Assembly: GCF_000009265.1 (NCBI RefSeq)
Contig: NC_008378.1
Location: 124,001-188,000 of the forward strand
DNA length: 64,000 nt
Direction: 5' to 3'
Source: Rhizobium johnstonii 3841
GTDB taxonomy: Bacteria; Pseudomonadota; Alphaproteobacteria; Rhizobiales; Rhizobiaceae
Positions 17,662 to 26,204 of this stretch are shown piece by piece. The position numbers were made by a program, and so were the translations under genes. How positions within the stretch are numbered: the first letter of the stretch is position 1; the number at the start of each line of letters is the position of its first letter. The notes beneath the pieces were generated by a model. It searched no databases and was not told the origin of the DNA. It saw only the letters and a list, made by a program, of their open reading frames with translations.

Positions 17662-18780
17662 TCAGTGGGCGGGAATGACGGTGGCGTTTTCGGGCTTGAA
17701 GGCGAGCGCGACCGGCGCATCGACTGGAAACGCGCCGGGCGGATACTTGTCGACATGGGCTTCGAGCGCCAGCATACGTCCGTCCGGCAGGGCGACCGAA
17801 AGATGCGAGATATGCCCGACGACGTCGAAGCGGTGGATCCTGGCGTCGATGATATTGCCGCTGGAGGCCTCAGCGATCGCGTCACGGCCGCCCTTGTCGA
17901 GCGCATGCACCTCGACTGCTTCGGCAGGGATCACGACGCTCACCGCATCTCCGTCTGCGACCGCGCCATTGGCATCGCCGGCGAGAAGGCCGAGTGGCGT
18001 GTCGACCATGACATGTCCCTTTTCGTGGCCCTTGACCGCACCCTTGAAGATCGTGTTGCGGCCGATGAACTGCGCGACGAAAGGCGTATTCGGCCGCGTA
18101 TAGAGCTGATGCGGCGGGCTGATCTGTTCGATCCGACCCTGGTTCATCACAACGATCCGATCGGAAAGCGCCAGCGCCTCGGACTGGGCGTGGGTCACGA
18201 AAACGAACGTCACGCCGAGCTCGCGTTGCAGCAGTTTCAATTCGCTCTGGATCGTCTTGCGCAGGTTGGCGTCCAGGGCGCCGAGCGGTTCGTCGAGCAG
18301 CAGAATATCAGGCTCGACCACGAGGCCGCGCGCAAGTGCGATGCGCTGTCGCTGGCCGCCGGAAAGCTTGTCGCAGCGCTTGTCGGCGACGTCCTCGAGA
18401 CCGAGCTTTTCGAGAATGCGATCGACCTTTGCATTGCGCTGGGCCTTTTCCATGCGCTTCACGTCGAGGCCGTAACCGATATTGTTGCGCACCGTCATGT
18501 GCGGGAAGAGCGCATAATTCTGGAAGATCATCGAGGTCGGCCGCTGCGCCGGGCCGATATCGTTGATCCGCTCGCCTCTGACCATCAGATTGCCGGAGGA
18601 GATGCTTTCGAAGCCGGCGATCATCCGCAGCGTCGTCGTCTTGCCGCAGCCGGACGGGCCGAGGAACGCGATGAACTCGCCCTTGTCGACGGTGAGGTTG
18701 AAATCGATCACGGCCGGCGTTCCGTTATCGTAGACCTTGCCGATCTGGTAGAGCTCGAGGTCATGTATCATGTCGGTCAT
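17662..18780 (-). CDS. PotA-type ABC transporter ATP-binding protein (second ATPase of the cluster)
   Basis: A 372-residue ATPase of the spermidine/putrescine and iron class. It has Walker [11 protein letters not shown]-loop [23 protein letters not shown] and an intact switch His in [10 protein letters not shown], then a C-terminal TOBE-like regulatory domain of about 130 residues. The cluster also encodes another PotA-like ATPase (23527-24615) that lacks the switch His, and only two permeases, so the two ATPases probably form a heterodimer. It lies downstream of the exported binding protein, separated by a hairpin. Confidence 0.92.
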   Translation of the reverse strand: MTDMIHDLELYQIGKVYDNGTPAVIDFNLTVDKGEFIAFLGPSGCGKTTTLRMIAGFESISSGNLMVRGERINDIGPAQRPTSMIFQNYALFPHMTVRNNIGYGLDVKRMEKAQRNAKVDRILEKLGLEDVADKRCDKLSGGQRQRIALARGLVVEPDILLLDEPLGALDANLRKTIQSELKLLQRELGVTFVFVTHAQSEALALSDRIVVMNQGRIEQISPPHQLYTRPNTPFVAQFIGRNTIFKGAVKGHEKGHVMVDTPLGLLAGDANGAVADGDAVSVVIPAEAVEVHALDKGGRDAIAEASSGNIIDARIHRFDVVGHISHLSVALPDGRMLALEAHVDKYPPGAFPVDAPVALAFKPENATVIPAH

Positions 18781-18828
18781 TCCGGGTTGCTGGTTAAAGG
18801 ACAGGCGACCGGAGCCGCCTGCCAGGTG

Positions 18829-18865
18829 GCGCCCTCACCGCATCTCACGTGGGATGCCCGGGCGC
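18829..18865 (-). promoter_or_regulatory. Two-tier stem-loop between binding-protein and ATPase genes
   Basis: Outer arms GCGCCC (18829-18834) and GGGCGC (18860-18865) and inner arms GCATC (18840-18844) and GATGC (18853-18857) pair perfectly with a small internal loop. No T tract follows on the minus strand. It sits between the binding-protein stop and the next ATPase gene, where a hairpin could stabilise the upstream message. Confidence 0.45.
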
Positions 18866-18878
18866 TGGGGGTAACGCA

Positions 18879-20114
18879 TCAGGCGCTGAGGAATTCGTCC
18901 CACTTCTGGATGAGGTGGTCGTATTCGTCCGGCCACTGGTGCCAGTAGGCGACGTTTGCGGCGCGGGTCTCGAGCGAACCGCCGTCGCGCAGATCGCCCT
19001 CCTTGATGCCGCGCTCAGCCGCACCGACCCACGGCTTGCCTTCGTACCAGAAGGCATATTTCTCCGGCGCCATCTTCTCCTTGATGTTGGTGGTCGGCGA
19101 ATAATAGCCCTGCTCGGACACCGTGATGCCTGGTTCGCCCGACAGCCAGTAATCTGCATAGGCGACGACGGCTTCCTTGTTCGGCGTGCCCTTCAGCATG
19201 GTGTTGCCGATCGACCAGGCGCGATAGCCTTCCTTCGGGATGGCGTATTTGCAGGGCTTTCCCTGTGCCTTGACGGCCATGACCGCCGGCTGCCAGGCGT
19301 CGCAGACGACGATTTCGCCGGATGCCAGGAAGTTGACGAGTTCGCCGAAATCGCCCCAGAGAGCGCGGAACTGGCCTTCCTTCTTCTTCGAGATCAGGAA
19401 CTTCGCGGCTTCGTCGATTTGCGCGGCGGTCGGATTGCCGGGGTTCTTGACGTTGGAGAGGCCAAGCGTGTTCATCGCCATGACCGCCTGGCCGAAGGCT
19501 GTCAGCGGGTCGGTGTTGAGGCCGGACTTGCCCTTGTACTTGCTGTCGAAGATCGCCGTCCAGCTGTTGGCTTCCTCGTCGGAGAGCACCTCCGGATTAT
19601 AACCGACCGAATCGAAGTTGAAGACCGAAGGTACCATCCAGAGCGCCGTCTGCGTCTCGTCCGTCCAGATCTGACCGACGATCTGCGCCTTGGGGTCGAA
19701 CTTCGGATCAGGCTTGGTGAAGATCTCGCGGATGTTCGACCAGCTCTTCAGGCCCGCGGTCTCGATCGGGTCGGCATTGTCGGTCATGACGACGGAGGGA
19801 AGGCGCTCGCCGATCGTTTCCCAGACGTCATAGTCCTTCGAACCGGAGAGGATCCGTGTCTGCGCGTCCGGGAAGGTTGCCGCGGTGCCGGAGGTCGTGC
19901 CGACGCCGCTTGCCGCCTTGAAGTCGGCCAGGATGCGTTCCTGCACGGTCACCGAAAGGCCGATCGTGCGCAGCTGCTCGCCGGCGAGGCTGGCGGCCTG
20001 CGCATAGGCCGCCCGCGAAGAGAGGAAGTGCGTACCGCCGCCGATGGCAAGCGCCATCGCGCCTGCGGATCGCTTCAGCAGTGAACGTCGATTCATGTCC
20101 ATCGAAATTGTCAT
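18879..20114 (-). CDS. PotD-type ABC transporter substrate-binding protein, Tat-exported
   Basis: A 411-residue periplasmic binding protein of the spermidine/putrescine family. A twin-arginine signal (NRRSLLK at about residues 8-14) precedes a hydrophobic segment and an AYAQA-type cleavage site near residue 38. GGAG lies seven bases before the ATG. It should deliver ligand to the permeases at 21742-23488. The nearby catabolic enzymes point to a nitrogen-containing small molecule. A second binding-fold protein without a signal is encoded at 14144-15352. Confidence 0.92.
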   Translation of the reverse strand: MTISMDMNRRSLLKRSAGAMALAIGGGTHFLSSRAAYAQAASLAGEQLRTIGLSVTVQERILADFKAASGVGTTSGTAATFPDAQTRILSGSKDYDVWETIGERLPSVVMTDNADPIETAGLKSWSNIREIFTKPDPKFDPKAQIVGQIWTDETQTALWMVPSVFNFDSVGYNPEVLSDEEANSWTAIFDSKYKGKSGLNTDPLTAFGQAVMAMNTLGLSNVKNPGNPTAAQIDEAAKFLISKKKEGQFRALWGDFGELVNFLASGEIVVCDAWQPAVMAVKAQGKPCKYAIPKEGYRAWSIGNTMLKGTPNKEAVVAYADYWLSGEPGITVSEQGYYSPTTNIKEKMAPEKYAFWYEGKPWVGAAERGIKEGDLRDGGSLETRAANVAYWHQWPDEYDHLIQKWDEFLSA

Positions 20115-20217
20115 TGTCGTTCTCCGGTTTTTTGTTCCCCGGGATGGCCTTCATGACCACCCATCGTTCTCGTCCAGCCTCGGCGTCAGGACGGGATCGG
20201 TCCTGACGCGCCCGCCG

Positions 20218-20991
20218 TCAGTATCGGCCCACGAGGAGCCCTCCATCCACGACCAGTGTCTGGCCGGTCATGTATCTTGCGCTGTTTGACGCCAGGAAGA
20301 CGATCACGTCGGCAATGTCCTCCGGTTCGCCGAGCCGCCCCATCGGGATGAAGGCGCTTGCCGCTTCCGCGCCCTTCGGTCCGAGCGAGTTCTCTTCCGA
20401 TAGAAGCTGTGCGGTGCGGATGTAGCCGGGCGCCATGCCGTTGACGCGGATGCCGTCGCGGGCGAGTTCGACAGCCAGACCGCGCACGAGGCCGACGACA
20501 CCGGCCTTGGCTGCGGAATAATGCACGTGCTCGTCCCAGCCGTAGGCGACACCCATGATCGAGGAGAGCGCCACCACCGCGCCGGATTTGCGTGCCCTCA
20601 TCCCCGGTACGGCGGCACGGACCACGCGGAAGATGCCCTTGAGATCGATGTCGAAGGTCAGCTCCCACCGGTCGTCGTCGAGCACATCGAGCGGTGCCTT
20701 GTGGGCGATGCCGGCATTGGCGATAATCACGTCGAGACGGCCGTAACGTTTCTCCACGTCGGCGACCAGGGCATCGACGGCCGACGTCGAGCGGACGTCG
20801 AGTTCGATGAATTCGGCCGAACCGCCCGCATCCTCGATCTCCGCCACGGCGGCGCGCCCCTCGACCTTCAGGACATCCGTGACGATCACGTGGTCGCCGA
20901 GCGCAGCGAATGCCTTGGCAGTCGCCTTGCCGATACCGATGCCGGCGCCGGTGATCAGTACGATGCGGGGTGTCGAAGAGATCGTGGTCAT
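20218..20991 (-). CDS. SDR-family oxidoreductase
   Basis: A 257-residue short-chain dehydrogenase with TGAGIGIG near residues 13-20, NAGIA, Ser in the VALSS stretch and catalytic YSAAK. An Asp (VTDVL) after the second beta strand favours NAD(H). The ATG at 20991 follows AGGAAAACAGA, and longer in-frame sequence to 21210 would overlap the neighbouring SDR gene. It is one of two adjacent SDR genes in the 13-gene cluster, 13 bases after the first. They may oxidise successive alcohol groups of the imported compound or its products. Confidence 0.9.
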   Translation of the reverse strand: MTTISSTPRIVLITGAGIGIGKATAKAFAALGDHVIVTDVLKVEGRAAVAEIEDAGGSAEFIELDVRSTSAVDALVADVEKRYGRLDVIIANAGIAHKAPLDVLDDDRWELTFDIDLKGIFRVVRAAVPGMRARKSGAVVALSSIMGVAYGWDEHVHYSAAKAGVVGLVRGLAVELARDGIRVNGMAPGYIRTAQLLSEENSLGPKGAEAASAFIPMGRLGEPEDIADVIVFLASNSARYMTGQTLVVDGGLLVGRY

Positions 20992-21004
20992 TCTGTTTTC
21001 CTGA

Positions 21005-21742
21005 CTAGAGCATGACGTCGCCGGAGTTCGGGCCAAGCGTCTGGCCGACGAACAGGCTGGCGGCGGGCGATGCGAGAAACGAAACGGTGGCGGCAACCTC
21101 TTCCGGCTCGCCGAAACGGCCGAGCGGCAGCTCGGCGGCCTTGCGGACGCGCCATTCCTGCGAGAGTTCGCGCACCAGTGGCGTGTTGATCGGCCCGGGA
21201 GCGACGGCATTGACGCGCACGCCGCGGTTCGAGACCTCGCGGGCTAGCGATTTCGTCATGCCGATGATCGCCGCCTTGGCGCCGGCATAATGGACGAGTT
21301 CGATGCCGCCGATCTGGCCGAGCTGTGAGGCGACGTTGATGATGACGCCATCGCCGGCGGCGAGCATCGATGGCAAAGCCAGCTTGGTCATCAGAAAGGT
21401 GCCGCGCACATGGATCGCGAACATCCGGTCGAAGTCCGCGACCTCGAGGTTCTCGAACAGTGCCTGGTGGACGATGCCGGCACAGTTGACGAGCAACCGG
21501 GGATGGCCGAAGGCCGAAACTGCGACATCGTAGACGTTCGCCGTATCCGTCTCGGAAGAGACGTCGCCGGCAACCGCAACGGCCTTCCCGCCGGCAACCG
21601 CGATCTCGTCGGCTACCGCCTGTGCACGGTCGAGATGGAGATCATTGACGAGCACGGCATAGCCGTCCTGCGACAGCCGGGCTGCGATCGCGCGGCCGAT
21701 GCCGGATCCTGCACCCGTGACGATGGCTGAAGGTATCGGCAT
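21005..21742 (-). CDS. SDR-family oxidoreductase
   Basis: A 245-residue short-chain dehydrogenase with TGAGSGIG close to the N-terminus, NCAGI, Ser in INVAS and catalytic YAGAK. The ATG at 21742 shares its A with the permease stop (TGATG) and follows GGAGGAGG; a GTG one codon earlier (21745) is an equally readable start. It is a paralogue of the SDR encoded just downstream (20218-20991). Position between transporter permeases and the binding protein gene ties it to metabolism of the transported ligand. Confidence 0.9.
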   Translation of the reverse strand: MPIPSAIVTGAGSGIGRAIAARLSQDGYAVLVNDLHLDRAQAVADEIAVAGGKAVAVAGDVSSETDTANVYDVAVSAFGHPRLLVNCAGIVHQALFENLEVADFDRMFAIHVRGTFLMTKLALPSMLAAGDGVIINVASQLGQIGGIELVHYAGAKAAIIGMTKSLAREVSNRGVRVNAVAPGPINTPLVRELSQEWRVRKAAELPLGRFGEPEEVAATVSFLASPAASLFVGQTLGPNSGDVML

Positions 21743-22587
21743 CACGCCTCCTCCTGGATCGCGACTCGCTTGGCGCGGCGTATGGAAAGCATCATCAGGA
21801 CGGCGTAGACGCCGAGCAGCGCGAAGGAGAAGATCGTCGTCAGCACCCCAAAGGCGAAGACGTTTGGATGCACCTCCACCGAGAAGGTGCCGTAAATGGC
21901 GAGCGGCAGCGTCAGGTCGCGGCCGGACGCAAACAGCGTGCGCGAGAATTCGTCATAGGACAGCGTGAAGGCAAAGAGCATGGCCGAGAGCACGCCCGGA
22001 AAGATCAGCGGGAACGTCACCTTGCGGAAGGTGCGCGCCGGCGACACGCCGAGCGACCACGACGCCTCCTCGACGCTCTGGTCGAAGCGGTTGAGGATCG
22101 CCAGCATGACGAGAAAGGCGAAGGGGTAAGTGTAGACCACGTGCAGCACGAAGGCCGTTCCCCACCAGTGCCGGTCGACGCCGAGCGCATTGGCGACGAG
22201 CGCCATGCCAAGGCCGACGAGAACGCCGGGGACCATCATGCCGAGAACGATCAGGTAGAAGACGACGCCCGAGCCAGGGAACCGGCGACGGAAGGCCTGC
22301 GCCGAGGTGACGCCGAGCACGGTGGAAACGATCATCGTCATCACCGAGAGCACCAGCGAGCGGACCAGGGCTTCGTTGATCGGCAGCGGCGCGATGCGCG
22401 ACGGCGGCGTCAGGCCGAAGAGATGCTTGTACCAGTAGGTCGACCATTCGATGATCGGGAACTGCGGTCCGCCTTCCGGCCCTGTCTGGAAAGACAGAAT
22501 GGCGAGCACCACCATCGGTGCGTAAAGGAAGATCAGGAAGAGCGCGGTGTAGACGCCGAGTGAAAGCTTGATGCCGCCTGCCTGCAT
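21742..22587 (-). CDS. PotC-like ABC transporter permease
   Basis: A 281-residue inner-membrane permease with about six TMs, beginning with a hydrophobic segment at about 12-32 and carrying the coupling motif EEASWSLGVSPARTFRKVTFPL. The ATG at 22587 follows AAGGAGC and lies one base past the stop of the PotB-like partner; a longer reading to 22638 would overlap that gene. It forms the channel with the product of 22589-23488. Confidence 0.92.
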   Translation of the reverse strand: MQAGGIKLSLGVYTALFLIFLYAPMVVLAILSFQTGPEGGPQFPIIEWSTYWYKHLFGLTPPSRIAPLPINEALVRSLVLSVMTMIVSTVLGVTSAQAFRRRFPGSGVVFYLIVLGMMVPGVLVGLGMALVANALGVDRHWWGTAFVLHVVYTYPFAFLVMLAILNRFDQSVEEASWSLGVSPARTFRKVTFPLIFPGVLSAMLFAFTLSYDEFSRTLFASGRDLTLPLAIYGTFSVEVHPNVFAFGVLTTIFSFALLGVYAVLMMLSIRRAKRVAIQEEA

Positions 22588-22588
22588 G

Positions 22589-23488
22589 TCAGAGCTCCTT
22601 CCTGAGATCGACGACGCGCAGGAGTGCTGCGACCACAATGCCCATGAGCACGGTGAGCACGACGCCGACGACGGCGGCGAAGGCCCATTTCAGCGATCCG
22701 ACCTGGGTGACGATGATATTGCCGAGGAGGTTCACCTTGCGGCCGGAAAGGGCCGCGGCCGTCGCGAACTCACCAAGCACCATGACGGAGACGAAGATCG
22801 CGCCGACCACCACGCCCGGCATGGTGAGCGGCAGGATGATGGTGCGGAAGATGCGCCAGAAGCCCGCACCGAGATCCTGCGCCGCTTCGATGACGCTCTG
22901 GTCGATGCGGCCCATCATGAAGGCGATCGGCCCGACCATGAAGACGCAATAGATCTGCGTCATGCCGATGATGACCGAGAGTTCGGAGAACAGCAGCACC
23001 TCGATCGGCTGGTTGATGATGCCGAGACCCTGCAGGATGAGATTGATCGCCCCCTCCTTGCCCAACATCGGCCGCCAGGCGAGCACGCGGATCAGGAAAG
23101 AGGTCCAGAAAGGGATGACGCAGAGGACGAGAAGCGCCGTCTGGATTGTCTTGTTCTTGACGAAGAGGCCGACATAGAGGGCCGCCGGATAGCCGACGAC
23201 CAGCGTCGAGACAAGCACGATCAACCAGATCCTGACCGTCGTCCAAAGAGCGCTGAGATAGGTGTCCGTGGTGAAGAAGGTGATCCAGCTCTTGATGGTA
23301 AGATCAGGCGTGATCTTGAAGGTCGTCTGCGTCCAGAAGGACACGTAGATCATCATCAGGATGGGTGTTACCAGAAAAAGCAGCATCCAGATAACGCCCG
23401 GGGCCAACAGCCAGAGCGTCTTGCCGGATGCCTTCCTGACCGGTTCCACGGTGGTCTCGGTCTCGGCTGTTGTGGCACTTATCGACAT
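22589..23488 (-). CDS. PotB-like ABC transporter permease
   Basis: A 299-residue inner-membrane permease. A short N-terminal tail is followed by a TM at about 26-46, a periplasmic loop and about five further TMs, with the coupling motif IEAAQDLGAGFWRIFRTIILPL. The ATG at 23488 has GGGAG upstream. It is the second gene of the cluster and pairs with the PotC-like permease encoded next. Confidence 0.92.
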   Translation of the reverse strand: MSISATTAETETTVEPVRKASGKTLWLLAPGVIWMLLFLVTPILMMIYVSFWTQTTFKITPDLTIKSWITFFTTDTYLSALWTTVRIWLIVLVSTLVVGYPAALYVGLFVKNKTIQTALLVLCVIPFWTSFLIRVLAWRPMLGKEGAINLILQGLGIINQPIEVLLFSELSVIIGMTQIYCVFMVGPIAFMMGRIDQSVIEAAQDLGAGFWRIFRTIILPLTMPGVVVGAIFVSVMVLGEFATAAALSGRKVNLLGNIIVTQVGSLKWAFAAVVGVVLTVLMGIVVAALLRVVDLRKEL

Positions 23489-23526
23489 CAGTCAGTCTCC
23501 CGTCCCGCGGCTGCGCGGTAAGAGTG

Positions 23527-24615
23527 TCAGGCGTAAACGAGGGCATCCCGGCGCTTCCAGACGAGTGCGTAGCGCGACTGGGGCGCACAGGCAGGCGGCA
23601 TGCTCTGGCTCAGATGAGATTCCACTTCGAAGACGCGGCCGTCATCGAGCGAGAAGAAGGAGTTGATCGCGGCGCCCGAATATTCGTCGGCGACGAAGGT
23701 CGCCTCGAGCTTCACCTCGTCATCGGCAACAGGCGCTTCGGCCGGGCGGATCGCAACACGGTCGTAGCGGATCGCGTAGCCGGTGCGGTCGTCGCGGAAC
23801 TGCATTTGGTCGCCGAGCGGGAAAGCACCATAGGGGCCGAGGAAGCTCTCCCCGGCGAGCCGGCCTTCGAAAAGATTGTAGCAGTTGAGAAAGCCCGCCA
23901 CCGCCAGCGACTTCGGCCGGTTGTAGATCGTATCGGCGTCTGCCGCCTGCGCGATCCGGCCGCTGTCGAGCACCAGCACCATGTCGCCCATGGCAAGCGC
24001 CTCGCTCTCGCTGCCGGTCACGTGCAGGAAGGTGACGCCGCAGCGCTCGCGGATCAGCCTGAGCTCGCTGCGCATGCGGGCACGAAGATTGGCGTCGAGT
24101 GCGCCAAGCGGCTCGTCGAGCAGAACCAGCGACGGTTCGGTCACCAGCGTGCGGGCCAGCGCCACGCGCTGCCGCTGACCGCCGGAGATCTGCGCGACGC
24201 CGCGATCCTCGAGGCCAGATAGGCCGACAAGCGCAATCATGTCCTTGACCCTAGCCTGCACGATAGCAGGATCGGTCACCGGATTTTCGACGCGGTTTTC
24301 CAGCCCGAAGGCAATGTTCCTGGAGACTGAAAGATGCGGAAAGAGGGCAAAATTCTGGAAGACGAAGCCGATGTCGCGCCGGTGCGGCGGCACCGTCTCG
24401 ATACGCTGGCCTTTGAAAACAACGGTGCCGAGATCCGGCTGCTCGAAACCGGCGATGACGCGCAGCAGCGTCGTCTTTCCCGATCCGCTCGGCCCCAGAA
24501 GCGAAACATAGCTGTCGTTCGGCAGCGACAGGTCGATGCCGTCGAGCGCGTTCAGCGTACCGTAGGCCTTGGTGACACCTGCGAGCTTGAGAACCGAAGA
24601 CAAGAGCCTCTCCAT
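23527..24615 (-). CDS. PotA-type ABC transporter ATP-binding protein lacking the switch histidine
   Basis: A 362-residue ATPase with Walker A GPSGSGKTT (41-49), Q-loop Gln87, ISGGQRQR (143-150) and Walker B with the catalytic Glu at about 168 ([10 protein letters not shown]). At the switch-histidine position, where relatives read THDQ, this protein reads TGSE, so Gly201 replaces His; the codon is GGC. The C-terminal regulatory domain is present. It leads the 13-gene cluster. Combined with the complete ATPase at 17662-18780, one of the two ATP sites of a heterodimer would be catalytically weak. Confidence 0.9.
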   Translation of the reverse strand: MERLLSSVLKLAGVTKAYGTLNALDGIDLSLPNDSYVSLLGPSGSGKTTLLRVIAGFEQPDLGTVVFKGQRIETVPPHRRDIGFVFQNFALFPHLSVSRNIAFGLENRVENPVTDPAIVQARVKDMIALVGLSGLEDRGVAQISGGQRQRVALARTLVTEPSLVLLDEPLGALDANLRARMRSELRLIRERCGVTFLHVTGSESEALAMGDMVLVLDSGRIAQAADADTIYNRPKSLAVAGFLNCYNLFEGRLAGESFLGPYGAFPLGDQMQFRDDRTGYAIRYDRVAIRPAEAPVADDEVKLEATFVADEYSGAAINSFFSLDDGRVFEVESHLSQSMPPACAPQSRYALVWKRRDALVYA

Positions 24616-25174
24616 CTTGCGTCAGCACGCTTGCCGCCGCATCCCTGCGACATGGCAGCCGGAACCGTTCGCGCGCAGTCAGGCACGCGGCGGAAATCGA
24701 TCGGCAGTCTGACGTTTTTTGTCGTTCACCCCAGGAGTGCTTCTAGCGGCATTCCTATGCTGAATTGATGACATAAATGGTTTTTGTATTCAATAGGCTT
24801 TTTTGGAAACCGTCGAGATTTTGTGCATGGCAACGCGAAGTCATAAAATGATCGCATCGATAGATGGCAAAACTCGAAAAGGAGAGATGAAAGCTCCGGC
24901 TCACTATGCGCATTTTTTCGGCGAATACTCGGCAAAACTCGCATATTTCTGCATCAAATGCGCTTTCCATGCGCAGCTCTCCGCACCGCCAGACCCTTTC
25001 GACGGGGAAACGGCCCAGCGGGACAAAAAAGTGCAACCCGCTCCCCTTCTCGCAGAAAATGCAATTTCGGTATGCAAAAGACATTTATTTTGACATAGTC
25101 CGAAACTGCGAAATACACTAAAGAGAATTTCGATTTTGTTGCCATCCGTGGTTGGATGGAGGATGCCCCGCCCA
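24616..25174. other. Divergent control region of the 13-gene cluster
   Basis: This 559-base stretch between the divergently transcribed ATPase and regulator genes is clearly more AT-rich than its surroundings. No gene in it has a persuasive protein. It holds a plus-strand promoter (25090-25119), and it contains a repeated GGCAAAACTCG motif (near 24863 and 24929) and the inverted arms GCGCATTT (near 24908) and AAATGCGC (near 24956), which could be operator half-sites for the regulator. Confidence 0.5.
25090..25119 (+). promoter_or_regulatory. Candidate promoter of the tandem winged-helix regulator
   Basis: TTGACA at 25090-25095, 18-base spacer, TACACT at 25114-25119. The -35 is a perfect match and the -10 matches four of six positions of the sigma-70 consensus. 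Transcription would begin about 50 bases before the regulator start. Confidence 0.45.
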
Positions 25175-26182
25175 ATGATACGCAATCTCCCAGCACAGAC
25201 GGCCCAGCGTCGGTACGAGATTGCCGAGCATATCCTGCGCGACAACATCGTCGGTGGGCAGCTGCCGCTGGGTCTGGTCCTGCTGGAGGGGCCGATCGCC
25301 GATATTCTCCAAACGTCGCGCGCGCCGGTGCAGCGCGCCCTGCTTCGTCTGGAGGCCGATGGCCTCGTCCACCGCTTCCAGGGACGTGGCTTTCTTGTCG
25401 GCCCTCAGGATGCAGGTCTGACGCCGAACCGCACAGATATCAAGTCCTTTGGCCTCGTCATCGCCCAGCATGCCGACGAGGCGTTGCAGAGCCGTTCGTC
25501 CTGGGCGCGCATCTACAACACGGTCGAGCGCGACGTGGCCGGCTGTGTCGTCTTTGGCCAGTACCGCATCATCGAGATCGAACTCGCCAATCATTTCAAG
25601 GTCAGCCGCACGGTGGTGCGCGACGTCCTCAGCCGGTTGCAGGAACGCGGCCTCGTCCGGAAGAACCAGAGTTCCCACTGGATCGCTGGCCCGTTGACGG
25701 CCCAGACGATCAAGGATCACTTCACGCTTCGACGCATGCTGGAGCCCGCGGCGCTCAAGGCCGGCGCTGCCGCCGTCGATCGCGAACGCCTGACCGAACT
25801 CTTCACACGCTTGGCCGGTCTTGAAGCTTCGCAGCCGGTCGACCACCTCGAAAAGCTCGAGGAACTCCAGGAGCAGATGATCGACATCTGCGTGCTGACG
25901 ACGGCAAACGAGAAGACGCGGGAACTGATCCGCAACAACCTTTTGCCCGTCAACGCCGCCGAACGGCTGCTGCGTCATCTCGGCCTGCCCGATGATCCGA
26001 CCGCGATTACCGAGATGCGGCTGATCGTCGAGCTTTTGATGCGCGGCGCCGTCGATGCGGCTGCCGCCATGCTGGAGACCCATCTCGATGCCTCGATGAA
26101 GCGCATGATCGCCCAGATGAAGATCGTCGCCATCATTCCCGGCCCGAGCGTGACCGCCGATTACCTGACGCACGTCGAGTGA
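25175..26182 (+). CDS. GntR-family regulator with two winged-helix domains and an FCD-like domain
   Basis: A 335-residue regulator. Residues about 11-76 form a GntR winged helix (IADILQTSRAPVQRALLRLEADGLVHRFQGRGF), and residues about 112-172 a second one (LANHFKVSRTVVRDVLSRLQERGLVRKN). A helical FCD-like ligand domain follows (180-320). Ordinary GntR/FadR proteins have a single winged helix and about 220-250 residues. The start is uncertain: ATG at 25175 has GGAGG 12 bases upstream, ATG at 25163 lies directly on it, and a TTG at 25136 is in frame. It is divergent from the 13-gene cluster, which it probably regulates. Confidence 0.85.
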   Translation: MIRNLPAQTAQRRYEIAEHILRDNIVGGQLPLGLVLLEGPIADILQTSRAPVQRALLRLEADGLVHRFQGRGFLVGPQDAGLTPNRTDIKSFGLVIAQHADEALQSRSSWARIYNTVERDVAGCVVFGQYRIIEIELANHFKVSRTVVRDVLSRLQERGLVRKNQSSHWIAGPLTAQTIKDHFTLRRMLEPAALKAGAAAVDRERLTELFTRLAGLEASQPVDHLEKLEELQEQMIDICVLTTANEKTRELIRNNLLPVNAAERLLRHLGLPDDPTAITEMRLIVELLMRGAVDAAAAMLETHLDASMKRMIAQMKIVAIIPGPSVTADYLTHVE

Positions 26183-26204
26183 TCGACAGGCCATCCTCGT
26201 CACC

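Noticed and set aside
24755..25248. Several short frames in the AT-rich divergent region
   Set aside because: Cys/Phe-rich translations with no family resemblance, in both strands at once; the region looks regulatory.
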